A DNA stretch of 64,000 nucleotides from positions 432,155-496,154 of the forward strand of contig NZ_VLKJ01000002.1 of assembly GCF_007830315.1 (NCBI RefSeq), in the 5' to 3' direction. Under the pieces are notes generated by a model. It was not told the origin of the DNA and searched no databases. It worked only from the letters and a program-made list of their open reading frames with translations. The stretch comes from Novosphingobium taihuense. Lineage in GTDB: Bacteria > Pseudomonadota > Alphaproteobacteria > Sphingomonadales > Sphingomonadaceae. A program made the translations under genes and the position numbers. How positions within the stretch are numbered: position 1 is the stretch's first letter; every line of letters starts with the position of its first letter. Shown here in pieces: positions 36,607-44,933 of the stretch.

Positions 36607-37017
36607 TCAGTCCACGATATCCTGCACGGGGTGCGCGATCAGCAGCGCAAGCCGCCAGCCCTTGTCACCCAAATGCGCGACATAGGTGGCACCTGATACC
36701 TCGCTGGCCTTCCCATTTCCGTAGTGCCGGGCGGTGACAACGCCGATCAAGGCGGCGTTTGGCCCCATCATGCGAACTTTGGTGTCCAAGAGTTCGCTGT
36801 AGGTGAGACCGGCGTCGGCGAGGCTTGAGCGCATGGCGCTCATGCGTGCAACGAAAGCTTCAGGCGTGAGGACCGTGTCGGCCGCTGGGCCAACAAGCCA
36901 GGAAAACGGCAGATTGTAGCATTCGCTTAAGGCGGTTCCGAAGTCGCTGGCGTTGAAGAGTTCGAAATATCGCTCCATCAGCGCGCGTAGCGCCGTCTTG
37001 CTGTCAGCCTCGGACAT
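36607..37017 (-). CDS. SnoaL/NTF2-like domain protein
   Basis: Protein of 136 residues. The first helix (ALRALMERYFELFNASDFG) and the final strands GATYVAHLGDKGWRLALLIAH fit the SnoaL/DUF4440 fold. AAGGA is 8 nt before the ATG. It is a single minus-strand gene divergent from the CoA ligase at 37199. Reaction unknown. It is the third member of this fold in the window, the others being at 8365 and 16308. Confidence 0.8.
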   Translation of the reverse strand: MSEADSKTALRALMERYFELFNASDFGTALSECYNLPFSWLVGPAADTVLTPEAFVARMSAMRSSLADAGLTYSELLDTKVRMMGPNAALIGVVTARHYGNGKASEVSGATYVAHLGDKGWRLALLIAHPVQDIVD

Positions 37018-37101
37018 CCTCTTTTCCTTCCATTAGCTCGTCATCAACGTGCACTATCCCCAACTGATCGACCACGTCCGTCTGACTAAGGGCCCTGTCG
37101 A

Positions 37102-37118
37102 AATCAGATGGGGGATTT
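37102..37118 (+). promoter_or_regulatory. WATC-N8-GATT element, site 9
   Basis: Reads AATC AGATG GGG GATTT; the arms extend to GAAATC...GATTTC, a perfect 6-bp inverted repeat with 8-nt spacer. It lies 84 bp from the minus-strand gene and 80 bp from the plus-strand CoA ligase. Confidence 0.5.
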
Positions 37119-37198
37119 CCCGCGCACCGATGGGGTCAAATACACCTCGCCGTAGTATTGCACGCGGCTCATCGACCACTCCTAACCTCGGTCCGCTC

Positions 37199-38770
37199 AT
37201 GAACAACCCCTCGCTTTACCAACGTTTTCAGCAGTCTGTGGAGCGCCATGCCACCCGTGGCGCAATCACAGAACAAGGTAGGACGCTGACCTACGCCGAA
37301 CTTGAACAGGCGAGCCGCGATGTAGCGGGCGCTTTGATTGCCTTGGGAATAGAGCGCGGAGATCGCATCGCAATCTGGGCGGTAAACAGTGCAAACTGGG
37401 TGATTGCTGCGCTTGGTATCCAGGCTGCGGGAGGCGTACTGATCCCGGTTGGCACCAGGCTGAAAGGCAGGGAGGTTGCCGGAATTCTCAACGACGCAAA
37501 AGCACGTTTGATCTTCTGCGATCCCGGCTTCGGTGAATACAACTATCTTGGGGCCTTGCAGGAGCAAGAGCTTGAAACCCTGGAGAAAATCGTTGTCTTC
37601 GGGGCCTCCGATCAAGTGATCGGCGAAAATGCGATGACGTTTGACCACTTGGTTTCGGGCGCACCGCGCTCGACAGATCAGATGCTCGACGTGCGGATTT
37701 CCGAAGGATCGGGTGACGATCTTTCAGATATCATCTTCACCTCGGGAACGACAGGGCGGCCCAAAGGCGTCCTGATGACCCATCGCAAAAGCCTTGCCGC
37801 CTGTGATGTGCAGGCGCAGGACGTCGACCAGTTTACGCCGGACGATGTTTTCGCAGTCACGTTCCCCTTCGCGCACAACGCTGGCTATCGCGCAGGGTGG
37901 CAGGTGTCTGTCCTCTACGGGGTCCGGATAGTTCCGGTCAGCACTTTCGAGGCGGCCAAGCTTCTGGCTCTTGTGGAAGAGGAAGGCGTGACCGTACTTC
38001 CTGTGGCACCGCCGGTTGGGCAAGGTCTCCTGGATCATCCTGACCGGCCCAGAACCGATCTTTCCAGTTTGCGGATCATTTCGACTGGCGGCACCGTCAT
38101 CCCTGTCAAACTGGTGGAGGATATGCGCGCTTACTTGGGTGCGAATACCATCGTGAGGACGGGTTATGGTTTGACCGAGGCTGCCGGTTCACTGACTGCG
38201 ACCCGCGATGACGATCCACCAGAGGTGATCGCTCGCACGGTTGGTCGGCCGCTTGGCAACATCGATCTCAAAATTCTGGGACCCGATCACAAGGAAATGC
38301 CGCGCGGCCAAGTGGGCGAGGTTGCGGCCAAGGGCCCTCAGATAACTCCCGGCTACCTTGACGATCCGGAGGCATCTGCCGCTGCGTTCACGGCTGATGG
38401 ATTTCTGCTAACTGGCGATGCCGGCTGGCTCGATGAGGCAGGGAACCTCCATCTGACCGATCGCATCAAGGACATGTACCTTGTGGGCGGGTTCAATTGT
38501 TATCCGGCAGAAATCGAACATGTCATGCGGACCATGCCCGGCATAGCGGCCGTTGCGGTCATCGGCACCGATGATGAGCGGCTCGGTCAGGTCGGGAGGG
38601 CATTCGTGGTCCGACAAGAGGGATCTAATCTCACCGAAGAAGAAGTGATAGCATGGTGTCGCGAAGAAATGGCAAATTACAAGGTGCCGCGCTCTGTCCG
38701 CTTTCTCGATTCCCTGCCGCTTAATGCGACAGGCAAGGTGCAGAAAACGGAACTGCGAGATCGGGCCTGA
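37199..38770 (+). CDS. Acyl-CoA synthetase (long/medium-chain type)
   Basis: Protein of 523 residues. The AMP-binding loop is FTSGTTGRPKG, then GYGLTEAAG, LLTGDAGWLDEAG, a GGFNCYPAEIE hinge and the C-terminal Lys in NATGKVQKTEL. The frame is open back to 37049, but homology starts at MNNPSLYQRF (37199). The ribosome-binding site is weak. It is the third CoA ligase in the window and appears monocistronic, with the thiolase operon 204 bp downstream. It activates a carboxylate intermediate. Confidence 0.9.
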   Translation: MNNPSLYQRFQQSVERHATRGAITEQGRTLTYAELEQASRDVAGALIALGIERGDRIAIWAVNSANWVIAALGIQAAGGVLIPVGTRLKGREVAGILNDAKARLIFCDPGFGEYNYLGALQEQELETLEKIVVFGASDQVIGENAMTFDHLVSGAPRSTDQMLDVRISEGSGDDLSDIIFTSGTTGRPKGVLMTHRKSLAACDVQAQDVDQFTPDDVFAVTFPFAHNAGYRAGWQVSVLYGVRIVPVSTFEAAKLLALVEEEGVTVLPVAPPVGQGLLDHPDRPRTDLSSLRIISTGGTVIPVKLVEDMRAYLGANTIVRTGYGLTEAAGSLTATRDDDPPEVIARTVGRPLGNIDLKILGPDHKEMPRGQVGEVAAKGPQITPGYLDDPEASAAAFTADGFLLTGDAGWLDEAGNLHLTDRIKDMYLVGGFNCYPAEIEHVMRTMPGIAAVAVIGTDDERLGQVGRAFVVRQEGSNLTEEEVIAWCREEMANYKVPRSVRFLDSLPLNATGKVQKTELRDRA

Positions 38771-38822
38771 CGCGCGCCGGAAGCCGGCCTTGTGTTGAGC
38801 TTTAACCAGTTCGGCATGCCGC

Positions 38823-38839
38823 TATCACAGTGCTGATTG
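38823..38839 (+). promoter_or_regulatory. WATC-N8-GATT element, site 10
   Basis: Reads TATC ACAGT GCT GATTG, about 136 bp upstream of the thiolase-like gene. Confidence 0.55.
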
Positions 38840-38974
38840 TCGAGGGGTAGGGATGACAACGGAGGTGAGCCCTGTGTAGGTTTTGTCTGGACCGCAGGAA
38901 CCGTCGACGCTCTTGGGCACGTACGCCGACCACTCGATTGTTGTCATAGTTAATCAGATTGCCAGGGAGCCCGC

Positions 38975-40225
38975 ATGTCAACGGCCGAGGATATCTTCAT
39001 AGTCGGATCGGGGATGACCTCGCTGGGCAAGTTTCCGGATATGTCCGTCCGTGACATGACGGCGGCTGCGCTGAGCAAGGCACTTGATGACAGCGGCCTG
39101 GCCGATCCTTCGCTGATCGAAGCGGCGTGGTTCGGGAACACGCGGCAAGCGCTGCTGGAAGGCCAGAACGGCATACGCGGCGAAGTGGCGCTGCGCAAAA
39201 GCGGTGTCGTCGGGATTCCGATTACCAACGTCGAAAATGCTTGCGCGAGCGGCAGTACCGGCTTCTTCAACGCCGTCAATTTCCTCAAGGCCGGAGCCGG
39301 GGAAGTGGCGCTGGCCATTGGCTGCGAGAAAATGTTCTTCCCTGAAAACCGCAACGGCATGTTCGCGGCGTTTCGCGGCAGTACTGATGTTCTGGAATTC
39401 GATAGCCAGATCGCACAGCTGTTGTCGCTTGCCGAAGGAATGCCGATCCCGGAAGGCGTGGAGCCGGCAGCCGAACGCAGCGTTTTCATGGATATTTATG
39501 CTGCGTTCGCGCGGTATCACATGGCTCGCTTTGGCACGACGCAGCGTCAGATTGCCGCTGTTGCGGCCAAAAATCACTACAACTCGACCATGAACCCCGA
39601 TGCGCAGTATCGCTTCGACATGAGCGTGGATGCAGTTCTGGCCGACAAGCCAGTGTCGTGGCCTTTTACCCGCTCCATGTGTGCCCCGATCAGCGATGGG
39701 GCCGCTGCCATGATCTTGTGCACGGGTAGTGCGCTCAAGCGCTTCAATAAGGCACGTGCCGTGCCAGTGGCGGCTTGCGCGCTGGTGTCGGCCAGTGACC
39801 GTCAACCAGATGACCTCGACAACCACATCGGACGACGGGCCGCGGTGAAAGCCTACGAGATGGCGGGAGTCGGCCCCGAGGTCATCCGAGTGGCAGAGGT
39901 GCATGATGCCACCGCCTTTGCAGAAATCCTGCAGATCGAAAACCTCGGTCTTTGCCCGCGTGGAGAAGGCGGACCCTTTACCGAGGCAGGCGAGACGCGC
40001 ATCAACGGGCGTGTTGCAGTCAATCCATCCGGAGGTCTTTTGTCCAAAGGTCACCCGGTCGGAGCGACCGGTATCATCCAATTGCACGAACTGGTCACTC
40101 AGTTGCGCGGCGAGGCAGGGCAGCGGCAGGTGGCAAACGCCCGTTTTGCTGCAGCTGAGAATGGCGGCGGGTTCCTTGGATACGAGGAAGCTGCGACAGT
40201 CGTCACGATCCTTGGTGGCGCGTGA
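38975..40225 (+). CDS. Thiolase-like protein (SCP2/lipid-transfer thiolase group)
   Basis: Protein of 416 residues. The nucleophile Cys is in NACASGSTG (about residue 90) and the conserved His is in GHPVGATG. The second catalytic Cys of thiolases (in C-x-G-G-G) is replaced: the sequence reads AENGGGFLG. Together with HDATAFAE this fits the SCP-x/nondecarboxylating thiolase group that cleaves side chains of bulky CoA esters. AGGGAG is 6 nt before the ATG. First gene of a five-gene operon. A DUF35 partner, found beside many such thiolases, is absent. Confidence 0.87.
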   Translation: MSTAEDIFIVGSGMTSLGKFPDMSVRDMTAAALSKALDDSGLADPSLIEAAWFGNTRQALLEGQNGIRGEVALRKSGVVGIPITNVENACASGSTGFFNAVNFLKAGAGEVALAIGCEKMFFPENRNGMFAAFRGSTDVLEFDSQIAQLLSLAEGMPIPEGVEPAAERSVFMDIYAAFARYHMARFGTTQRQIAAVAAKNHYNSTMNPDAQYRFDMSVDAVLADKPVSWPFTRSMCAPISDGAAAMILCTGSALKRFNKARAVPVAACALVSASDRQPDDLDNHIGRRAAVKAYEMAGVGPEVIRVAEVHDATAFAEILQIENLGLCPRGEGGPFTEAGETRINGRVAVNPSGGLLSKGHPVGATGIIQLHELVTQLRGEAGQRQVANARFAAAENGGGFLGYEEAATVVTILGGA

Positions 40226-40267
40226 GTCCACTAAACTGATTTCGATTTCAACATGAAGGCCTGAGAT

Positions 40268-41143
40268 ATGAAATTGACCAGCTACATCGGCAAGGATGGT
40301 CGCGAGAGCGTTGGCATTGTGACCGGTACCATCGATGCGCCTGAAGGGATCATCGATCTCGGCAGCCGCTACTCCTCGCTGCGCGATCTTCTGGCTGACA
40401 AGGATGGGCTTGCATATGCCCGCTCGTGCCTGGGCAATCCGCCCGCCACTAACTTTGTCGAGGCCAGTCTTCTGCCGGTTGTTCCCAAACCGGACAAGAT
40501 CTTCTGCGTTGGTGTCAACTTTGCCAGCCACGTCAAGGAGACGGGAAGGGAAGTCCCGACCAAGCCTATGATTTTCTTGCGGTTCGCCGATAGCCAGGTC
40601 GGCGCCAATCAGGACATGCTTTGCCCCAAAGTGTCGGATCAATTCGATTATGAAGGCGAGCTTGCCGTCATCATTGGCAAGCGCGGACGCTATGTCCCTG
40701 TCGAAAACGCTCTGGATTACGTCGCCGGCTATTCCTGCTATAACGATGGCAGCGTGCGCGATTGGCAGCGCCATTCGCAGCAGTTTTCGCCGGGCAAGAA
40801 TTTTCCGCGGACCGGTGCATTCGGACCGTGGATGGTCACGACAGATGAAATTCCCAACGTCGGTGCCTTATCGCTCAAGACCCGTTTGAATGGTCAGGAA
40901 GTGCAAACCGCAACACTGGATGATCTGATCTTCGATGTGCCGGCGCTGATCGCCTACTGTTCCTCATTCATCACTCTCGAACCTGGTGATGTGATCATTT
41001 GCGGCACGACCGGCGGGGTCGGTGCGTTTCACCAGCCGCCGTTGTGGATGAAGGAAGGCGATACCGTCGAGATCGAAATCTCGGGGATCGGCGTGCTGCG
41101 CAACGGCATAGCCAAGGAAGCAGCCGACTTTGCAATCGGCTGA
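40268..41143 (+). CDS. Fumarylacetoacetate hydrolase (FAH) family protein
   Basis: Protein of 291 residues. It has a small N-terminal domain, then IFCVGVNFASHVKETGRE, the metal-binding E-x-E in FDYEGELAVIIGK, NDGSVRDWQ, and GTTGGVGAFHQPP with GDTVEIEISGIG. Relatives hydrolyse C-C bonds of 1,3-dicarbonyls (fumarylpyruvate, oxopentadienoate hydratase, oxaloacetate decarboxylase). The ATG has an AAGG/GAG site close by. It is the second gene of the thiolase operon and suggests a ring-opened dioxo acid as intermediate. Confidence 0.9.
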   Translation: MKLTSYIGKDGRESVGIVTGTIDAPEGIIDLGSRYSSLRDLLADKDGLAYARSCLGNPPATNFVEASLLPVVPKPDKIFCVGVNFASHVKETGREVPTKPMIFLRFADSQVGANQDMLCPKVSDQFDYEGELAVIIGKRGRYVPVENALDYVAGYSCYNDGSVRDWQRHSQQFSPGKNFPRTGAFGPWMVTTDEIPNVGALSLKTRLNGQEVQTATLDDLIFDVPALIAYCSSFITLEPGDVIICGTTGGVGAFHQPPLWMKEGDTVEIEISGIGVLRNGIAKEAADFAIG

Positions 41144-41192
41144 GGTATCCAGCGTTCGCGGGCTAATCTGGATTACTGAACAGGAAAAACTT

Positions 41193-41963
41193 ATGGAAAA
41201 GCGACACTCAGGCAAAGTCGCGGTCATCACAGGCGGCGCTGCAGGGATCGGTCGTGCCTTTGCGGTCAGACTGGCGAGCGAGGGTGCTTCGATCGCTGTC
41301 GTCGATCTCAACACCTGCAGCCAGACGTTGGACGAGATCAAGGCCGTGGGCGGCCACGCAGTTGCCTTTCAATGCGATGTCAGCAGCCCAGAAGATGTCA
41401 GCAGGCTGGGGGATGACGTTCTGCGCGCTTTCGGTCGGTGCGACATCCTCGTCAACAATGCCGGGATATTCCCTAGCTGCCGGTTTGAGGATCTTGACCT
41501 GGCCGGTTGGCGACGGATGCACGCAGTCAATCTCGATTCCGTTTTCCTGGTGAGCAAGGTCTTTGTTCCAGGCATGCGCGAGCGCAAGTGGGGCCGGGTA
41601 ATCAACATGGCGTCCAACAGCTTCGGACAGGTTGCACCGGGTCTCACGCACTACATTGCGAGCAAAGGCGGCGTGATCGGTTTTACCCGCGCGCTGGCAA
41701 GTGAACTTGGAGCCGATGGCATAACCGTCAATGCAATCGGTCCCGGCTTCACCCGCACAGAGGGGACACTGGCGCGGGCACCGAACTTTCGCGGGCAGAC
41801 GTCCGAGCAACTCTACGGGGTGCTTGCAGAACGGCAGGCGATTCCGCGGCCGCCAACGCCCGAGGATATGGCTGGAATGCTCTCGTTCCTCGCCAGCTCG
41901 GATGCCGATTTGATAACGGCCCAGACCATGTACGTCGATGGTGGTCTGATCCGGGCATCGTGA
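41193..41963 (+). CDS. Short-chain dehydrogenase/reductase (FabG-like)
   Basis: Protein of 256 residues with TGGAAGIG (about 13-20), VVDLN after beta-2, NNAG, NMASNSFG, YIASK and a YVDGG C-terminus. The ATG at 41193 has AGGA 8 nt upstream; an earlier in-frame ATG (41130) lies inside the FAH gene. Third gene of the thiolase operon. Probably an NAD-dependent alcohol dehydrogenase acting next to the FAH and VOC enzymes. Confidence 0.89.
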   Translation: MEKRHSGKVAVITGGAAGIGRAFAVRLASEGASIAVVDLNTCSQTLDEIKAVGGHAVAFQCDVSSPEDVSRLGDDVLRAFGRCDILVNNAGIFPSCRFEDLDLAGWRRMHAVNLDSVFLVSKVFVPGMRERKWGRVINMASNSFGQVAPGLTHYIASKGGVIGFTRALASELGADGITVNAIGPGFTRTEGTLARAPNFRGQTSEQLYGVLAERQAIPRPPTPEDMAGMLSFLASSDADLITAQTMYVDGGLIRAS

Positions 41964-42006
41964 GTGCCCCACTTCAATCCGCAAGACGACAGCAGAAGAA
42001 GGCAAT

Positions 42007-42567
42007 ATGACCCTCGCACCGCCAAACGCACAGTTCAAACACGTCGGCCTCTACGTTCGGGACCTCGACGCCATGGCCGCGTTCTACCAGAGGGTCTTGG
42101 GTCTCGTTGTGACGGATGCTGGCCAGACCGATCGCGGCGGAAAGATCGTGTTCCTCAGCCGCAGCCCCACCGAACATCATCAGGTCGTGCTGGTGGAGGG
42201 GCGGAGCGACGCCATGGGCGAAGGTCTGATCAATCAACTTTCATTCCGGCTTGAATCGCTTGGTGATCTCAAGACTTTCAATGAGATCATCAAGGCAGAA
42301 GGCGTTCGGGTCGATCGTACGATGAACCACGGCAATGCATGGAGCATTTATTGCTTCGACCCTGAGGGCAATCGTCTTGAACTTTATGCGGGATCGCCGT
42401 GGTACATTGCCCAGCCCTGCGCCGAGCCGCTTGATCTTGACGAGCCCGAAGACGTCATCGTCGCCAGGACCAGGGACATGGTGATGGCAGATCCGACGTT
42501 TGCTCCGAAGGAGGAATGGGTCCGTCGGCAAGTGGCCGCTGTTGGTGCGGCCATGCCGGAAGCATAA
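42007..42567 (+). CDS. VOC-family protein, extradiol-dioxygenase-like
   Basis: Protein of 186 residues. KHVGLYVRDLDAMAAFYQRV gives the first strand with His12, EHHQVVL the middle strand, NQLSFRL the start of module 2 (Gln where a metal-ligand His is common), and NRLELYAG the Glu ligand. A C-terminal tail of about 50 residues is extra. The family includes type I extradiol dioxygenases and glyoxalases. AAGAAGG precedes the ATG. The FAH neighbour fits ring cleavage, but the single-module size leaves the reaction open. Confidence 0.82.
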   Translation: MTLAPPNAQFKHVGLYVRDLDAMAAFYQRVLGLVVTDAGQTDRGGKIVFLSRSPTEHHQVVLVEGRSDAMGEGLINQLSFRLESLGDLKTFNEIIKAEGVRVDRTMNHGNAWSIYCFDPEGNRLELYAGSPWYIAQPCAEPLDLDEPEDVIVARTRDMVMADPTFAPKEEWVRRQVAAVGAAMPEA

Positions 42568-42615
42568 AGCTCGCATTCGCGCCCCAATGGCAGGACGTAA
42601 GCTGAAGGCATGAGC

Positions 42616-43542
42616 ATGGACCCGGAGTTTCAGGCGATCCTTGATGTGGTCAACGCCTTGCCACAGCCAGATTTCACCAAGCCGCCCATCGAGCTGGCTG
42701 GGGCCATGCGGGCAACTCCGGTGAAGATACCGCCGCTGTGCCATGCGGTCTCAGTTGAAGTCAGAGCAGTTTCGAGCCCGGAGGGCCATGCCATTCCGGT
42801 CAGGATATACCGGCCGTCCACCACAGGCCCCCATCCCGTACTGATCAGCTTCCATGGTGGCGGATGGGTGCGGGGATCGCTCGACGGGGACGAGTTCAGA
42901 TCGCACTTTCTGGCGCATGAATCCGAATGCGCCGTGGTGTCGGTTGATTACCGGCTCGCGCCTGAACATCCGTATCCGGCACCGTTGAGCGATTGCCTTG
43001 CGGTCACTGAATGGGCCTCATCGCAAGCCGAAACGCTGGGATTTGACGGGCAGCGCATCGGGGTTGCGGGTGATAGTGCGGGGGCCAATCTGGCTACGGC
43101 CGTTGCTCTCAAACTGCGTAACAGCGGCGCACCGAAGTTGAAATGCCAAATCCTTGTCTACCCTGTCTGCGATCATGATTTCGAGAGGCCATCATATCTC
43201 GAAAATGCCGATGGCAAGTTGCTGACCCGTGCGTTCATGATGTGGTGTTGGGATCAATACGCTGGCAACGCGGATCGGAATCTTCCGTCTTTGAGCCCGT
43301 TGAGAAGCACCGATCTGAGTGGGATGCCGCCGACACTGCTGCTGACTGCAGAACACGATCCGCTGCGCGATGAAGGTGAGGCCTATGCGCAAGCGCTCGC
43401 ACGTGCCGGAAATGTCGTGAAAGCCGAACGGTTAGGTGGTTTGATCCATGCTTTCCAATCACTCTTGCCCCTTCATTCCCGGTCTATTGATTCGTTTAGG
43501 TTGGCCGCAGCTTTCGCCCGGGAGCAACTGCACGGCCTTTGA
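42616..43542 (+). CDS. Alpha/beta hydrolase, hormone-sensitive lipase family esterase
   Basis: Protein of 308 residues. It has the HGGGW oxyanion motif, nucleophile elbow GDSAGANLA, Asp in EHDPLRDEG and His in GLIHAFQ. GAAGG is 7 nt before the ATG at 42616 and only 1 nt before the ATG at 42610, so I take 42616 (two residues shorter). Last gene of the thiolase operon. It probably hydrolyses an ester or lactone of the pathway. No signal peptide is seen. Confidence 0.91.
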   Translation: MDPEFQAILDVVNALPQPDFTKPPIELAGAMRATPVKIPPLCHAVSVEVRAVSSPEGHAIPVRIYRPSTTGPHPVLISFHGGGWVRGSLDGDEFRSHFLAHESECAVVSVDYRLAPEHPYPAPLSDCLAVTEWASSQAETLGFDGQRIGVAGDSAGANLATAVALKLRNSGAPKLKCQILVYPVCDHDFERPSYLENADGKLLTRAFMMWCWDQYAGNADRNLPSLSPLRSTDLSGMPPTLLLTAEHDPLRDEGEAYAQALARAGNVVKAERLGGLIHAFQSLLPLHSRSIDSFRLAAAFAREQLHGL

Positions 43543-43689
43543 CATTCGCCGTGATGCGTAGATCGCATTTACCTCTCGCACCACCCGAAGGTGTGGAACT
43601 ATCCATCTGTAAATAAACGTGAAAAAAGCTATGCGCGAGCACTAGAGATCGTGCTGCGACGTGCCCGCTTTGCATGGCAGTTGCCCAGT

Positions 43690-43709
43690 AACCGAACACC
43701 TGTTAGGGT
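43690..43709. promoter_or_regulatory. Degenerate copy of the AACCGAAC palindrome
   Basis: AACCGAAC-ACCT-GTTAGGGT: left arm identical to the palindrome at 12733, right arm 6 of 8 symmetrical. It lies 26 bp before the IclR start, the position expected for autoregulation. Confidence 0.5.
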
Positions 43710-43735
43710 GCTTCAAAATCACTGGGAGAGTACGC

Positions 43736-44593
43736 ATGGAACTCGCAAGATTGGGTCAGGCGCTCGGAGAGCGATGGGTCGCAGGCCACGAACAGGATGA
43801 CACGGACCAGATCGTGAAATCCGCTGGTCGGGTGCTTCGGATTCTCGAGCTGTTTGATGTACTCAAGCGTGAAGCCCTCGTATCCGAAGTGTCCGAGTTG
43901 CTGGGATTGCCGCAATCGAGCACCTCGGTACTGCTGCGTAGCCTCGTGGTAATGGGCTATCTTTCATACAACGCTCCTACCCGGGCGTTTGCGCCGACGA
44001 CACGCGTCGCCTTGCTGGGCAATTGGGTCAACGCTCCATTGCTCAGCGATGGTCCGCTCATTCGCCTGATGCATCGCCTGAATGTTCGAACGGGTCAGGC
44101 CGTCGTTCTGGCGATCCGCAATCATATCTGGTCGCAGTATATCCATGTCGTTCAGGCAACCAACCCGATGCGGATCTATGTGGTTAAGGGGTCAAGGCGT
44201 CCACTGGCCTGTTCGGCAACGGGCCTCACGCTCATATCCGATCTGCCCGATAGCGAGATTACCCGGATCGGCCTGCGGTACAACGCTGAACCGCAGGAGG
44301 TTGATGTCAAGGTTCCGGTCCCTGTCTTGCATGAGCGGATAAACGCCGTTCGCACGAATGGCTATGCTTTCCAGCATGACACCGTGACGGTTGGAGCCGG
44401 TGTCATTGCGATGCGTCTCCCAACGCTGGAGAACAGTGACGAGCGGCTCTCGATCGGTATTGCTGCGCCCACGCAGATACTGTTGGAGCACAAGGACGAA
44501 TACGCAATTGCTTTGCACGAAGAAATTGCTGTGCATCTTGTGCAGAGTACGACAAGCCCAGTTGCCAATTGCATGGAAAGCGCATCAAGCTAA
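43736..44593 (+). CDS. IclR-family transcriptional regulator
   Basis: Protein of 285 residues. The winged helix-turn-helix is at about 25-85 (SAGRVLRILELFDVL, then SEVSELLGLPQSSTSVLLRSL), followed by the ligand-binding GAF-like domain with GSRRPLACSATGLTLIS. The first 25 residues before the HTH are longer than usual. GGGAG is 7 nt before the ATG at 43736; the frame runs back to 43661. It is the only pathway-type regulator seen in the window besides Rrf2. IclR proteins commonly control aromatic and terpenoid catabolic operons, so it is the best candidate regulator of this island. A strong terminator follows. Confidence 0.92.
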   Translation: MELARLGQALGERWVAGHEQDDTDQIVKSAGRVLRILELFDVLKREALVSEVSELLGLPQSSTSVLLRSLVVMGYLSYNAPTRAFAPTTRVALLGNWVNAPLLSDGPLIRLMHRLNVRTGQAVVLAIRNHIWSQYIHVVQATNPMRIYVVKGSRRPLACSATGLTLISDLPDSEITRIGLRYNAEPQEVDVKVPVPVLHERINAVRTNGYAFQHDTVTVGAGVIAMRLPTLENSDERLSIGIAAPTQILLEHKDEYAIALHEEIAVHLVQSTTSPVANCMESASS

Positions 44594-44610
44594 CTGCACA
44601 ATCATCTCTA

Positions 44611-44651
44611 TTGCCAGTGGCAAAGATGTGCCACTGGCAAACGTCTCTTTT
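44611..44651 (+). terminator. Rho-independent terminator after IclR
   Basis: Perfect 12-bp arms TTGCCAGTGGCA / TGCCACTGGCAA with a 6-nt loop (44611-44640), followed by ACGTCTC and a T5 run. The clearest intrinsic terminator in the window. Confidence 0.9.
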
Positions 44652-44933
44652 TATAATTCTGACAACCCTGTGCAGCGTGCAGTTGATGGCCTTTGCACAG
44701 GCTTGCAGGGCTTGGTTGCAACACGCAAAATAGCCCCCATTTGGCTGCACACTTTTGAAGCAGCACTGGTCTGATGCTTGACCCTCTGAGGGCCAGGGTT
44801 TGGCCTTATTTCATTTCTGATTGGTGACCCACACCCTCCCGAAGAGTGTCGTATGTTGCCCTGCTTCTCAATAGAAGGATTGGCAACTCCTGCTGGCTAC
44901 CAGACGGGAACAGAAGATTCGAGGGAGGGATCC
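44652..44933. other. Control region of the TonB receptor gene
   Basis: About 280 bp without a gene between the IclR terminator and the receptor start; contains the element at 44807. Short frames here have no support. Confidence 0.5.
44807..44823 (+). promoter_or_regulatory. WATC-N8-GATT element, site 11
   Basis: Reads TATT TCATT TCT GATTG, with one mismatch in the left arm; about 110 bp upstream of the TonB receptor start. Confidence 0.4.

Noticed and set aside
38978..40774. 598-residue minus-strand open frame opposite the thiolase and FAH genes
   Set aside because: It mirrors two well-supported genes, has no recognisable domain and no ribosome-binding site; long antisense frames are common in GC-rich codon-biased DNA.
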